NCBI RefSeq assembly: GCF_002735705.1
Contig: NZ_PDZL01000010.1
Location: 1-64,000, forward strand
DNA: 64,000 nt
DNA from: Janthinobacterium sp. BJB426
Lineage (GTDB): Bacteria > Pseudomonadota > Gammaproteobacteria > Burkholderiales > Burkholderiaceae_D
Reading direction: 5' to 3'
The notes under the pieces were generated by a model that saw only the letters and a list, made by a program, of their open reading frames with translations, ran no database searches and was not told where the DNA came from. The position numbers were made by a program, and so were the translations under genes. This document shows positions 1 to 8,045 of the stretch, piece by piece. Every line of letters begins with the position of its first letter. The first letter of the stretch is position 1.

Positions 1-2
1 TG

Positions 3-290
3 CAGGCGCGCGAGGAAGTCAATATCGTCAGCGCCGCCGCGCACATCGACTGGGCGGCGGCGAAAAGCATCCGCCTGTCGACGGCGGGCGGCGCCAACAT
101 CACCATCGAGGGCGGCAACATCACCGTGCAGTGCCCGGGCAAGATCACGGTGCATGCCGGCAAGAAGAGTTTTATCGGGCCGGAGCGGCTGGCTTATCCA
201 TTGCCGGCGCTGCCTGCCAGCGTCTGCAAAGCGTGCCTGCTGGCGGCCTTGCGTAGCGGCAGCCCGTTTGTCGCGCCCACGGCAGCCTAG
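3..290 (+). CDS. vgrG: VgrG spike protein, C-terminal fragment (5' end outside window)
   Basis: The reading frame open at the window edge encodes the last 95 residues of a type VI secretion VgrG. The visible part carries the glycine/asparagine beta-repeat motif ITIEGGNITVQCPGKITVHA, typical of the DUF2345/gp5-like stalk that follows the spike core, then a short proline- and alanine-rich tail. VgrG trimers form the tip of the T6SS tube and carry effectors. The next gene starts 13 bp downstream behind an AAAAGGAG ribosome site, so the two are probably one transcript, and the adaptor-effector-immunity genes that follow are what this VgrG would be expected to deliver. The core gp27/gp5 domains are not in the window, so the full architecture is unknown. 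Confidence 0.85.
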   Translation, partial: QAREEVNIVSAAAHIDWAAAKSIRLSTAGGANITIEGGNITVQCPGKITVHAGKKSFIGPERLAYPLPALPASVCKACLLAALRSGSPFVAPTAA

Positions 291-303
291 AAAAGGAGCT
301 CTG

Positions 304-1233
304 ATGTACTTTGCCATCGATGTTCCCGACCCAGAAGTTCCAGCGCTGATCGCGCAGCAACTGCAGGCCTTGCGTGCGGACGAGGTAGTGGCGAACGGCA
401 GCCAGCCCCTGCATCTGCTGGCGCTGCTCGACGGCGCCTGCGACGAGGAATTTTTCACCAAGCGCTACCCGAGCCGCTTGCGGCGCCAGTCGCTGTATGC
501 GTATACCTCGCTGCAAAACTTCAAGAGCGCTGCACCGCATTTAATGGCTGCGCCATCGGCAAGCAGCGAGCAGACCGAGTGGCTGCAGCGCCTGTTTTCG
601 CTGTGCGCAGGCAAGCCCATGCTCAGCATCATCGCCAGCACGCTCGATATCGACCAGCTGGAACAGCATCTGCGCCCCTATTTGATTGCCATCACGCCAG
701 ACACCGTCGAATGGCCCGTGCGCTGGGCCGATAGCCGCACATTGCCGGCCTTGCTGGCAGCCTTGACTGAAACGCAGTCCGCGCATTTGCTGAGCCCCAT
801 TTACCGCTGGTGGTCGCTGCAGCGCGATGGTTCGCTGATCAGTTGGCAGGGCGAGGCGCAGCCCAGTCCCGTCCCTGCGGAGTTTGATAAATTCCCCCTC
901 GGCGACGACGCCTTCGCCGCCCTGGTGGATAGCGCCGAAGCCGACGCCATCCTTGCCAACCTGCATGATGTGCAGCCGGATCTGTTTCATTCCGGTACCC
1001 CGGCCCAGTGCCACGCGCGCGTGGCGCGTCATTTGTTTGTGGCAAACGCCAGCGGCATCGAGGCGGCGGGCCAGCGTCAGCATTTCAGCGCCTTGGCCTT
1101 GATGCTGGCCGATGATTTCACCTTGCATCCTGCGATGGCCAGCCTGTTGCGGCGCACGCGCCAGGGGGCGAATTACCTGTCCGAGCTCGACACGCTGCCC
1201 GACGATTTCTGGCAGGCGCGCTCGGCTGCCTAG
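304..1233 (+). CDS. DUF4123 T6SS effector adaptor/chaperone (Tap/TEC type)
   Basis: This is a 309-residue soluble protein with no signal peptide or membrane segment. The N-terminal half (about residues 10-130) matches the DUF4123 pattern: a short opening strand, the LHLLALLDGA segment, a YPSRLRRQSLYAYTSL stretch and repeated aromatic/proline turns. DUF4123 proteins bind a cognate effector and load it on VgrG, and they sit between vgrG and the effector gene as here. The start at 304 is preferred over an upstream in-frame start because of AAAAGGAGCTCTG just before the ATG, and because the upstream version would overlap vgrG by about 130 bases. Assignment to the Tle1-type effector 500 bp downstream is inferred from gene order. 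Confidence 0.82.
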   Translation: MYFAIDVPDPEVPALIAQQLQALRADEVVANGSQPLHLLALLDGACDEEFFTKRYPSRLRRQSLYAYTSLQNFKSAAPHLMAAPSASSEQTEWLQRLFSLCAGKPMLSIIASTLDIDQLEQHLRPYLIAITPDTVEWPVRWADSRTLPALLAALTETQSAHLLSPIYRWWSLQRDGSLISWQGEAQPSPVPAEFDKFPLGDDAFAALVDSAEADAILANLHDVQPDLFHSGTPAQCHARVARHLFVANASGIEAAGQRQHFSALALMLADDFTLHPAMASLLRRTRQGANYLSELDTLPDDFWQARSAA

Positions 1234-1273
1234 CCTTGTTCATTCAACTACTTACTTTGATAAAAGGAAAATC

Positions 1274-1726
1274 ATGAAATGGATTATGTATCTTGGCACT
1301 GCCTTGCTGTTGAGCGGCTGCGCCCTCAAGGCCAGGCAGGTTGAGCAAGCTGGCCCAAGTCCTACCGCGACGGCGCAGGTGGGTATTGTCAACCATACGG
1401 GGAAGTATATTTATTCCGCATCGGTTGATGGCGCGGGAGGAGCCAATATGGCCAGATGGGGAGCGGGGGGGGCTGATGTTTGTTGTGCTTCTATTCCGCG
1501 GGTATGGTATCCGGGAATGAAAGTCTTGGTGCGTTGGAATATGCCTGAAGGGCGTACCGACGTTATCAAAGAAAAAATGGTGGAAGTGGAAAAATACGAT
1601 GAGCCTGGGGATATCTATATGCATTTCTTCCCCAATGATGAGGTGAGAGTTGTCGTGTCAAATGCCGGAGGGGGGGCAAAAACTCATCCTATTCTTCACT
1701 CCGGAAAACCTGCCAATATTCCTTGA
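1274..1726 (+). CDS. DUF3304 lipoprotein, putative T6SS phospholipase immunity protein (copy 1)
   Basis: This 150-residue protein has a lipoprotein signal: a short hydrophobic run and lipobox LLSGC with the acylated Cys at residue 16. The mature part follows the DUF3304 pattern: VGIVNHTGKYIYSASVDG, a glycine-rich turn, a vicinal CC pair (VCCASIP), a P-G-hydrophobic VRW strand, and a C-terminal FFPNDEVRVVVS strand. Lipoproteins of this kind beside DUF2235 effectors are expected to protect the cell's own periplasm, which fits the gene ending only 4 bp before the effector ATG. Its upstream sequence differs from the leader shared by the later copies, so it is the founding or separately regulated copy. 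The immunity role is inferred from context. Confidence 0.8.
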   Translation: MKWIMYLGTALLLSGCALKARQVEQAGPSPTATAQVGIVNHTGKYIYSASVDGAGGANMARWGAGGADVCCASIPRVWYPGMKVLVRWNMPEGRTDVIKEKMVEVEKYDEPGDIYMHFFPNDEVRVVVSNAGGGAKTHPILHSGKPANIP

Positions 1727-1730
1727 TATT

Positions 1731-3899
1731 ATGATCAGTGAAACTCCCAATTCCGCGCCGTTTCCCGTCGATTTCTTTCTAAAACCGTCGACGAAAGAAC
1801 AATCCGAAATTTCCAAGGAGGCATGTGCTAATAAAGATAGCGCGCCGTGCAGTATTCCAGTAAGGGTTGGACTTTTCTTTGATGGAACCAATAATAATCT
1901 GGAGCGCGATAGGAATGGGGTTAGGACAGGCGTGCTCGACCCGAAAACAAAGAAGCCTATTTCTATAAGTAATGCTGTAGTCGACGCCAATAGCGCCAGT
2001 CATAGCAATGTGGCGCGGCTATTTTCGAGTTTTCCATCGAATAAGCGGGGTGCTGGATATTTTCGAAATTATATTCCTGGCGTGGGAACGCCATTTGCGG
2101 AAATCGGTGAATTGACTGAATCGGATGAGGGGAAAGCTTTTGCCAAAGGAGGGCAGCCGCGCATTATCTGGGGATTGTTGCAGGTTCTAAATGCAATTCA
2201 TCGAACGGTATATGGAGATGAAACTCCATTATATAAATCAGATAAGGCTGGCGAACTTGCCCGTGCTTATGATAATGCCGTAGGCCACAAAAAGGTGCCG
2301 CATCCCTCAACCGGCAGGGAGCGCTTCATGACTCACTCGGACTGGTTCGCTGAGCATATTGAAAAACTAAGGGAGGCGATGGCGGCACGGCCCAAGCCGA
2401 ATATTCCATCGCTGACCCTGTCCGTGTTCGGTTTTTCGCGGGGCGCCGCCGAGGCGGTGGCGTTCTGTCAGCTGTTTGCCGATTTGCTCAAGCCGGGCGA
2501 GAAGGGGCCGGAGTTTGCCGGCATCCTTGCCAGCATCGATTTTCTTGGCGTCTTTGACACGGTGGCAACCGTGGGCAGCTCGGCGTCTGTCGCGAAAACC
2601 ACGATCGCGCCTGGCGCGATGTTCGATGGCCATTGGGCCTGGGCCAATGAATTGCTCAAACCATTGCCGTCCTGCGTCCAGGCAGGTCTGCATTGTATTG
2701 CCACGCATGAGCAGCGCATGAATTTTCCCGTCACGCGCCTGACAGGGAAAATCGAGGAAGTGTATTTCCCTGGCGTGCACTCGGACGTAGGAGGCGGCTA
2801 TGGTCCGGGCGAGCAGGGAAAGGGGCGTGGCGGACAAGCGGCCTTGTTGTCGCAAATCCCGCTGGCGCATATGTTCAAGGAAGCGCGCCTCAAGGGCGTG
2901 CCCTTGATACCGTTCAGCGAACTGGAACTTCGCGATCAGGAGGATTTCCAGGTCAGTCAAGAGCTTGCCAAAGCATGGGAAGCATATACCGCCGAGCTTA
3001 ACAAGCAAGGCGCCTTGCTGAGCAAGCACATGGAGCTGTATTACCGCTGGCGCGCCGCGCGCGTCAAGACCCTGGAAGCCACGGCCAGCTTCAAGGCGGC
3101 CAGCGCGCAAGAGCGGGAGGATCTGGGTTCCTACAACCGTTTGCTGGCAGGCGATCTGGAAGCGCTGCGCGCGCGCAAAGCCTTCCTTCATGGCGATGAG
3201 GGGCAACCGTTCAGTGCCCGGGACATTGCGCGCATCAATCACTGGCAATACTATCGAGCCCAAAATCACATCTCCTTGGATGATTGGGAATCATGGGCGC
3301 TCGACATATTCGATCACCCCAAACCGCTGCCGCCCGAAGTGATGCGGTTTTTTGACGACTATGTACATGATTCGTTGGCCGGTTTTTATATGGCAGGCGA
3401 AGTGACGGAATACGACAAGCGGGCCAGGATCGCCTCGTTCGCCAATAAACCACCTGAAGAACGTTTTTATAAACGCGTATATGAGCTCAGCCGAAAGACG
3501 GAAGCCGCGCAACTGAAACAGAAGAATGGCGAAGCATTGACGCCGGAAGAGGAAGCACTGGTCAAGGAAGCGCAGTATGGCACTCCCTATCCGATCCGCA
3601 CGGATGCCGACAGCGCCGACATGCGCAGCTGGGCGATTACCACGCAAACCTATACGCGGCGCGAGGGTGGCGGCTATATCTTGCGCCGAGGCTATTACCC
3701 GCAAAGCGGTTTCTTCCGGAAAAGCGTGCACGAGAAGGAGCTGCAACGCATGCCGACGGCCGGCATCGAGGCGAAAGAAGCACCCGAAGAATTTGTGTGG
3801 AGCGAAAACTTAACACAGGATATTGCGCAGGCCAAATCCGATGAAGAGATTTACCTGGCGCAGCAGCGCTACGCAACGCGTGCCGAGGCGCTCGCATAG
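1731..3899 (+). CDS. DUF2235 T6SS phospholipase effector (Tle1 family)
   Basis: This 722-residue protein has a DUF2235 alpha/beta-hydrolase core. Visible motifs are VGLFFDGTNNN near the start (about residue 50), the nucleophile elbow FGFSRGAA with Ser236, an Asp in LGVFDTV (Asp276), and PGVHSDVGGGYG with His350, which together suit a Ser-Asp-His triad. The C-terminal half is charged and helical, without clear motifs. Tle1 family members are phospholipases injected into rival periplasms. The start at 1731 leaves 4 bp after the lipoprotein gene; the longer in-frame start at 1650 would overlap it. The first ~800 bp (to about 2350) are clearly lower in GC than the rest, suggesting a mosaic or transferred N-terminal segment. 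The adaptor upstream and DUF3304 genes on both sides support the role. Confidence 0.85.
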   Translation: MISETPNSAPFPVDFFLKPSTKEQSEISKEACANKDSAPCSIPVRVGLFFDGTNNNLERDRNGVRTGVLDPKTKKPISISNAVVDANSASHSNVARLFSSFPSNKRGAGYFRNYIPGVGTPFAEIGELTESDEGKAFAKGGQPRIIWGLLQVLNAIHRTVYGDETPLYKSDKAGELARAYDNAVGHKKVPHPSTGRERFMTHSDWFAEHIEKLREAMAARPKPNIPSLTLSVFGFSRGAAEAVAFCQLFADLLKPGEKGPEFAGILASIDFLGVFDTVATVGSSASVAKTTIAPGAMFDGHWAWANELLKPLPSCVQAGLHCIATHEQRMNFPVTRLTGKIEEVYFPGVHSDVGGGYGPGEQGKGRGGQAALLSQIPLAHMFKEARLKGVPLIPFSELELRDQEDFQVSQELAKAWEAYTAELNKQGALLSKHMELYYRWRAARVKTLEATASFKAASAQEREDLGSYNRLLAGDLEALRARKAFLHGDEGQPFSARDIARINHWQYYRAQNHISLDDWESWALDIFDHPKPLPPEVMRFFDDYVHDSLAGFYMAGEVTEYDKRARIASFANKPPEERFYKRVYELSRKTEAAQLKQKNGEALTPEEEALVKEAQYGTPYPIRTDADSADMRSWAITTQTYTRREGGGYILRRGYYPQSGFFRKSVHEKELQRMPTAGIEAKEAPEEFVWSENLTQDIAQAKSDEEIYLAQQRYATRAEALA

Positions 3900-3966
3900 A
3901 GCGTGATTTCAGCGCGGCTGGAGCCGGGTAGATTCATTTGGCGATTTTATAGATAGCGATGACATC

Positions 3967-4587
3967 ATGACGACGTTGCTCAAGCACCATTGCTGGCGAG
4001 TCCTCTTGCTGGCCGCATGTTTACCCGGCGTCGCCATGGCCGCGAGCATTCAGGCGCTGAATTATTCTTCGCGCGAAGTCGATTACATCGCGGTTGAAAA
4101 TCCTGGCAATACCAACAGCGGCGGCGGTGGCGATTCGATCCGTCCATACGGGCAGGGCGGATCGATATGCTGTTTCACCGTGCCGGAAAAGTGGCATGCG
4201 GATTTGAAGGTGGTGGTGGTCTATCAGTTGTCCCCGGACCCGACCTTTCATCGCGAGACGGTCAGTGTTCCACAGTATCCGGATGGGAAGGCGGGCGATA
4301 TCTGGCTGATCGTCTATGAAGATGGCAGCGTGGGAGCCGTGGTGTCGCTTTACGGACCGAGCCGACCGGAGTGGCCGGGAAAAATCAAGGGGTATCCGGT
4401 GCCGACGAAGGAGTATCGGGATGAGCGTCGTAAGCAGAAATTGAAGAGAGAAAAAGCTAGCTTACTTACGCTGGAAAGAGGACTGTTGCTTAGAGGGATT
4501 TCTTTGCCAGACGAGAAGGTAAAGGAGATTCAGGAAATCATTGAGTTTCAGAAAAAAGTCATCCAAAGCTTGGAAGGAAATCCATGA
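3967..4587 (+). CDS. Secreted DUF3304-like protein with charged C-terminal helix
   Basis: This 206-residue protein has a cleavable signal peptide (hydrophobic residues 11-22, likely cleavage after AMA at residue 25) rather than a lipobox. Residues 26-140 keep the DUF3304 outline in diverged form: IQALNYSSREVDYIAVENPG, a GGGG turn, GGSICCFTVPEKW with the CC pair, and a VVVVY strand. The last ~60 residues are lysine/glutamate-rich and look coiled-coil, which the lipoprotein copies lack. It lies 67 bp after the effector and before the tandem array. It may be an alternative immunity protein or a periplasmic partner of the effector. Base composition falls toward AT in its last 150 bp. Confidence 0.65.
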   Translation: MTTLLKHHCWRVLLLAACLPGVAMAASIQALNYSSREVDYIAVENPGNTNSGGGGDSIRPYGQGGSICCFTVPEKWHADLKVVVVYQLSPDPTFHRETVSVPQYPDGKAGDIWLIVYEDGSVGAVVSLYGPSRPEWPGKIKGYPVPTKEYRDERRKQKLKREKASLLTLERGLLLRGISLPDEKVKEIQEIIEFQKKVIQSLEGNP

Positions 4588-4709
4588 CTGCTTTTTTAGC
4601 CAAAAGCTATTCTGTTGAACCATCCACGTGTGGACAGTCCCCTATTTTCTATTGCCGTATATGGCAGTAAAGTAGAAAAACAACGTAGCATTTTTGCAAG
4701 GTGAAAACC

Positions 4710-5162
4710 ATGAAATGGATTATGTATCTTGGCACTGTCTTGCTGTTGAGCGGCTGTGCCTTCAAGGCCAGGCAGGTTGAGCAAGGCGGCCCAAGTCCTA
4801 CCGCGACGGCGCAGGTGGGTATTGTGAACCATACCGGTAAGTATATTTACTCAGCATCGGTGGATGGGGCGGGAGGAGCCAATATGGCCAGATGGGGAGC
4901 GGGGGGAGCCGAAGTTTGCTGCGCCTCTATCCCGAGAGTGTGGTATCCGGGAATGATGGTTCGGGTGCGGTGGGATATGCCGGATGGACTAAAACATATT
5001 ATTAAAGAAAAAATGGTGGAAGTTGAGAAATATGATAGGCCAGGAGATATCTATATGCATTTTTTTCCCAATGACGAGGTGAGAGTGGTTGTGTCAAATG
5101 TGGACGGCCATAGTAAAAATCATCCTATTTTTCATTCCGGAAAACCTGCCAATATTCCTTGA
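4710..5162 (+). CDS. DUF3304 lipoprotein, array copy 2
   Basis: This 150-residue lipoprotein has the same layout as the gene at 1274: lipobox LLSGC (Cys16), the VGIVNHTGKYIYS strand, the CC pair in EVCCASIPRVW, and the FFPNDEVRVVVS end. It differs in the middle (WDMPDGLKHIIKEK instead of WNMPEGRTDVIKEK) and near the C-terminus (VDGHSKNHPIFHSG). It is the first unit of the 600-bp tandem repeat. GTG at 4701 is also in frame, but ATG 4710 sits at the same place as the start of every other copy. The probable job is protection against a Tle1-type lipase; whether it matches the resident effector cannot be told from sequence. Confidence 0.8.
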   Translation: MKWIMYLGTVLLLSGCAFKARQVEQGGPSPTATAQVGIVNHTGKYIYSASVDGAGGANMARWGAGGAEVCCASIPRVWYPGMMVRVRWDMPDGLKHIIKEKMVEVEKYDRPGDIYMHFFPNDEVRVVVSNVDGHSKNHPIFHSGKPANIP

Positions 5163-5309
5163 TAGGATGATCGATAAAATTTCCATTTCTGGACCGCTTC
5201 CGACCACTTTTTCTTGAAGCATCCACGTATGGACAGTCCCCTATTTTCTATTGCCGTATATGGCAGTAAAGTAGAAAAACAACGTAGCATTTTTTGTAAG
5301 GTGAAAACC

Positions 5310-5762
5310 ATGAAATGGATTATGTATCTTGGCACTGTCTTGCTGCTGAGCGGCTGCGCCATCAAGGCCAGGCAGGTTGAGCAAGTCGGCCCAAGTCCGA
5401 CCGCGACGGCGCAGGTGGGTATCGTGAATCATACGGGCGAATTTATTTACTCCGCGTCGGTGGATGGGGCCGGAGGAGGGAATATGGCCAGATGGGGGGC
5501 GGGGCTTGCCAATATTTGCTGCACATCCATTCCTCGAGTGTGGTATCCGGGAATGATGGTCTTGGTGCGGTGGGATATGCCGGATGGACTAAAACATATT
5601 ATTAAAGAAAAAATGGTGGAAGTGGAAAAATACGATGAGCCTGGCGATATCTATATGCATTTCTTCCCCAATGATAAGGTGAGGGTTGTCGTGTCAAATG
5701 CTGGAGGGGGGGCAAAAACTCATCCTATTCTTCACTCCGGAAAACCTGCCAATCTTCCTTGA
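5310..5762 (+). CDS. DUF3304 lipoprotein, array copy 3
   Basis: This 150-residue lipoprotein carries lipobox LLSGC. It is mosaic. The central WDMPDGLKHIIKEK block matches the copies at 4710 and 6508, while the C-terminal NAGGGAKTHPILHSGKPAN block matches the copy at 1274 next to the effector. It has GLANICCTSIP where others have GGAEVCCASIP, and that GLANICC version is shared only with the copy at 5910. The block sharing suggests recombination or gene conversion within the family. Role as for the other copies: probable periplasmic immunity lipoprotein. Confidence 0.8.
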   Translation: MKWIMYLGTVLLLSGCAIKARQVEQVGPSPTATAQVGIVNHTGEFIYSASVDGAGGGNMARWGAGLANICCTSIPRVWYPGMMVLVRWDMPDGLKHIIKEKMVEVEKYDEPGDIYMHFFPNDKVRVVVSNAGGGAKTHPILHSGKPANLP

Positions 5763-5909
5763 TAGGATGATCGATAAAATTTCCATTTCTGGACCGCTTC
5801 CGAGCACTTTTTCTTGAAGCATCCACGTGTGGACAGTCCCTTATTTTCTATTGCCGTATATGGTAGTAAAGTAGAAAAACCACGTAGCATTTTTTGCAAG
5901 GTGAAAATC

Positions 5910-6362
5910 ATGAAATGGATTATGTATCTTGGCACTGTCTTGCTGCTGAGCGGTTGCGCCCTCAAGGCCAGGCAGGTTGAGCAAGCCGGCCCGAGTCCTA
6001 CCGCGACGGCGCAGGTGGGTATTGTCAATCATACGGGGAAGTATATTTATTCCGCATCGGTGGATGGGGCGGGAGGGGGGAATATGGCCAGATGGGGGGC
6101 GGGACTTGCCAATATTTGCTGCGCATCTATTCCTCGAGTGTGGCATCCGGGTATGAAAGTCTTGGTGCGTTGGAATATGCCTGAGGGGCATACCGACGTT
6201 GTCAAAGAAAAAATGGTGGAAGTGGAAAAATATGATAGACCAGGAGATATTTATATGCATTTTTTTGAGAATGACGAGGTGAGAGTGGTTGTGTCAAATG
6301 CTGGAGGGCCTAGCAAAATCCATCCTATTCTTCACTCCGAAAAACCTGCCAATCTTCCTTGA
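5910..6362 (+). CDS. DUF3304 lipoprotein, array copy 4
   Basis: This 150-residue lipoprotein carries lipobox LLSGC. Its central block (WNMPEGHTDVVKEK) resembles the effector-linked copy at 1274, while its GLANICCASIP turn is shared with the neighbour at 5310. It has FFENDEVRVVVS where others have FFPND. Leader and ribosome site are nearly identical to the preceding units. Probable periplasmic immunity lipoprotein. Confidence 0.8.
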   Translation: MKWIMYLGTVLLLSGCALKARQVEQAGPSPTATAQVGIVNHTGKYIYSASVDGAGGGNMARWGAGLANICCASIPRVWHPGMKVLVRWNMPEGHTDVVKEKMVEVEKYDRPGDIYMHFFENDEVRVVVSNAGGPSKIHPILHSEKPANLP

Positions 6363-6507
6363 TAAGATGATCGATAAAATTCCATTTCTGGACCGCTTCC
6401 CAGCATTTTTTCTTGACGCATCCACGCATGGGCATCCCCCTATTTTCTATTGCCGTATGTGGCGGTAAAGTGAAAAACGACGTGGCATTTTCTGCAAGGT
6501 GAAAATC

Positions 6508-6963
6508 ATGAAATGGATTATTTATCTTGGCGCTGCTTTGCTGCTGAGCGGCTGTGCGTTCAAGGCCAGGCAGGTCGAGGAAGCCGGCCCAGGTCCTACC
6601 TCGATAGCGCAGGTGGGTATTGTCAATCATACGGGAAAATATATTTATTCCGCGTCGGTGGATGGGGCGGGAGGTGCCAATATGGCCAGATGGGGAGCGG
6701 GAGGACCTGAAGTTTGCTGTGCCTCCATTCCGAGAGCGTGGTATCCGGGAATGATGGTGCTGGTGCGGTGGGATATGCCGGATGGACTAAAACATACTAT
6801 TAAAGAAAAAATGGTGGAAGTGGAAAAATACGATGAAACAGGAAGTATTTATATCCATTTTTTTCCAAACGACGAAGTTCGGGTTGTGGTTTCAATTTAT
6901 CCCGGATATAGCACTGCTCATCCGATACGCCACTATGGGAAACCAAAGGATCCCAATTCTTAG
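6508..6963 (+). CDS. DUF3304 lipoprotein, array copy 5 (last, most diverged end)
   Basis: This 151-residue lipoprotein carries lipobox LLSGC and keeps the family strands and CC pair (EVCCASIPRAW). Its C-terminus departs from the others after VRVVVS (IYPGYSTAHPIRHYGKP), so the terminal unit has diverged or recombined with a different 3' end. The 600-bp repeat stops here. A non-coding gap of about 140 bp with no clear terminator separates it from the convergent hexR gene. Confidence 0.78.
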   Translation: MKWIIYLGAALLLSGCAFKARQVEEAGPGPTSIAQVGIVNHTGKYIYSASVDGAGGANMARWGAGGPEVCCASIPRAWYPGMMVLVRWDMPDGLKHTIKEKMVEVEKYDETGSIYIHFFPNDEVRVVVSIYPGYSTAHPIRHYGKPKDPNS

Positions 6964-7103
6964 ACACGGATGGTGGGCTGATCTTTCGATGCAAAGGCTG
7001 CGCGTGTATCGGTTCCTGATGTGAGATCAAGGAAGAGATATCCTGGTCCGATGGAGACGTTTGGATACGGAGCGGCACCAGCGAGGCTGGCGCCGATCGG
7101 GGA

Positions 7104-7958
7104 TCAGCCGATGAAGGAATCGAACTGCATGTCGAATTCCTGCAGCGCTTTCTGCGCATTTTGCATTTTCTTGCGGAATTCCGGCCCGCGCTGCAGGGCC
7201 AGGCCCACGGCCAGCACGTCGATCACGACCAGGTAGGCCAGGCGCGCCGAAATCGGGGTGTAGGGGTCGGTGTTGAAGACCAGGTCGATCGGGATCAGCA
7301 CGGTTGCCAGGTCGGCCAGCGGCGTGCCCGATGGGGCCAGCACGACGACGTCGGCGCCGCCGCGGCGCGCCAGTTTCACGGAGCGGACCAGGGCGGGGCT
7401 GTTGCCGCGCTGCGAGATGGCCACCAGGCAGTCGCCGCCGCGCAGCAGGGCCGCGGCGATACTGTGGATGTTCGGATCGCTGTAGGCCACCGTCGGTACG
7501 CCCGAACGGAAGAACTTGTGCTGCGCGTCGGCCGCCACGATGCCCGATGTGCCCTGGCCATAGAATTCGATCTTGCTGGCGCGCGACAGGATGTCGAGCG
7601 CGCGCTGGATCGCTTCCGGGTTCAGGTTGTTGCGCAGGTCGAGCAGGGTGTTGATCGAACGGCTGCAGATTTTATTTACCAGGTCGGCCGCCAGGTCGTC
7701 CTGCGCCGGCTGCTCGTTCGCGCCCGGCATGGCCAGGGCCAGGCCCTGCGCCAGCTTCAGCTTGAATTCATGCCAGCCGTCGTAGCCCAGCGTGCGGCAA
7801 AAGCGCACCACGGTCGGTTCCGACACCTGCGCGCTTTTCGCCAGCGCCGTGATGTTCTGGCTGACCGTCTGGTTCGGCTGGTCAAGCACGGCCAGCGCGA
7901 CCTTCTTCTCCGACTTGGAGAGCGAATCGAGCTGGGTGCGGATGGAATCAAGCAGCAT
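7104..7958 (-). CDS. hexR: HexR, RpiR-family regulator of glucose/Entner-Doudoroff genes
   Basis: This 284-residue protein has an N-terminal RpiR helix-turn-helix (about residues 1-77; VSEPTVVRFCRTLGYDGWHEFK is the recognition region) and a C-terminal SIS sugar-phosphate domain (about 125-265; FYGQGTSGIVAADAQHKFFR and AISQRGNSPALV). HexR binds DNA near zwf, pgi and edd/eda-type genes and is released by 2-keto-3-deoxy-6-phosphogluconate. It lies directly downstream of zwf in the same direction, with a hairpin terminator between them, and operator-like sites precede zwf, pgi and edd in this window. RpiR relatives exist, but the neighbourhood makes HexR the best call. Confidence 0.93.
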   Translation of the reverse strand: MLLDSIRTQLDSLSKSEKKVALAVLDQPNQTVSQNITALAKSAQVSEPTVVRFCRTLGYDGWHEFKLKLAQGLALAMPGANEQPAQDDLAADLVNKICSRSINTLLDLRNNLNPEAIQRALDILSRASKIEFYGQGTSGIVAADAQHKFFRSGVPTVAYSDPNIHSIAAALLRGGDCLVAISQRGNSPALVRSVKLARRGGADVVVLAPSGTPLADLATVLIPIDLVFNTDPYTPISARLAYLVVIDVLAVGLALQRGPEFRKKMQNAQKALQEFDMQFDSFIG

Positions 7959-8004
7959 CAGGGTAGTCTTCTGGTAGGTGTTCAGGAGTGTAGGGATAAT
8001 AGGT

Positions 8005-8032
8005 AAAAGGCCTGCCCATCTGCGGGCAGGCC
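8005..8032 (-). terminator. Rho-independent terminator after zwf
   Basis: A perfect 9-bp stem, GGCCTGCCC (8009-8017) with GGGCAGGCC (8024-8032), has a 6-nt loop. On the minus strand it is followed by TTTTACC. It would end or attenuate zwf transcription before hexR. Confidence 0.75.
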
Positions 8033-8045
8033 CCTGTTTTGCCTG

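Larger units (their letters stand above)
4617..6963 (+). repeat. Tandem array of ~600-bp units, each with one DUF3304 lipoprotein gene
   Basis: Four successive units repeat with start codons at 4710, 5310, 5910 and 6508, a period of 600, 600 and 598 bp. Each unit has a ~90-bp leader (beginning near ATCCACG at 4622, 5221, 5821 and 6420), a 150-151-codon lipoprotein gene and a ~55-bp tail. Leaders and tails are nearly identical between units, so the array arose by recent unequal exchange. The leader probably gives each copy its own ribosome site (GCAAGGTGAAAAYC before the ATG). Confidence 0.92.

Noticed and set aside
4617-6963. Composite transposon explanation for the 600-bp array
   Set aside because: Units are head-to-tail direct repeats without terminal inverted repeats or a transposase; unequal exchange explains them better.
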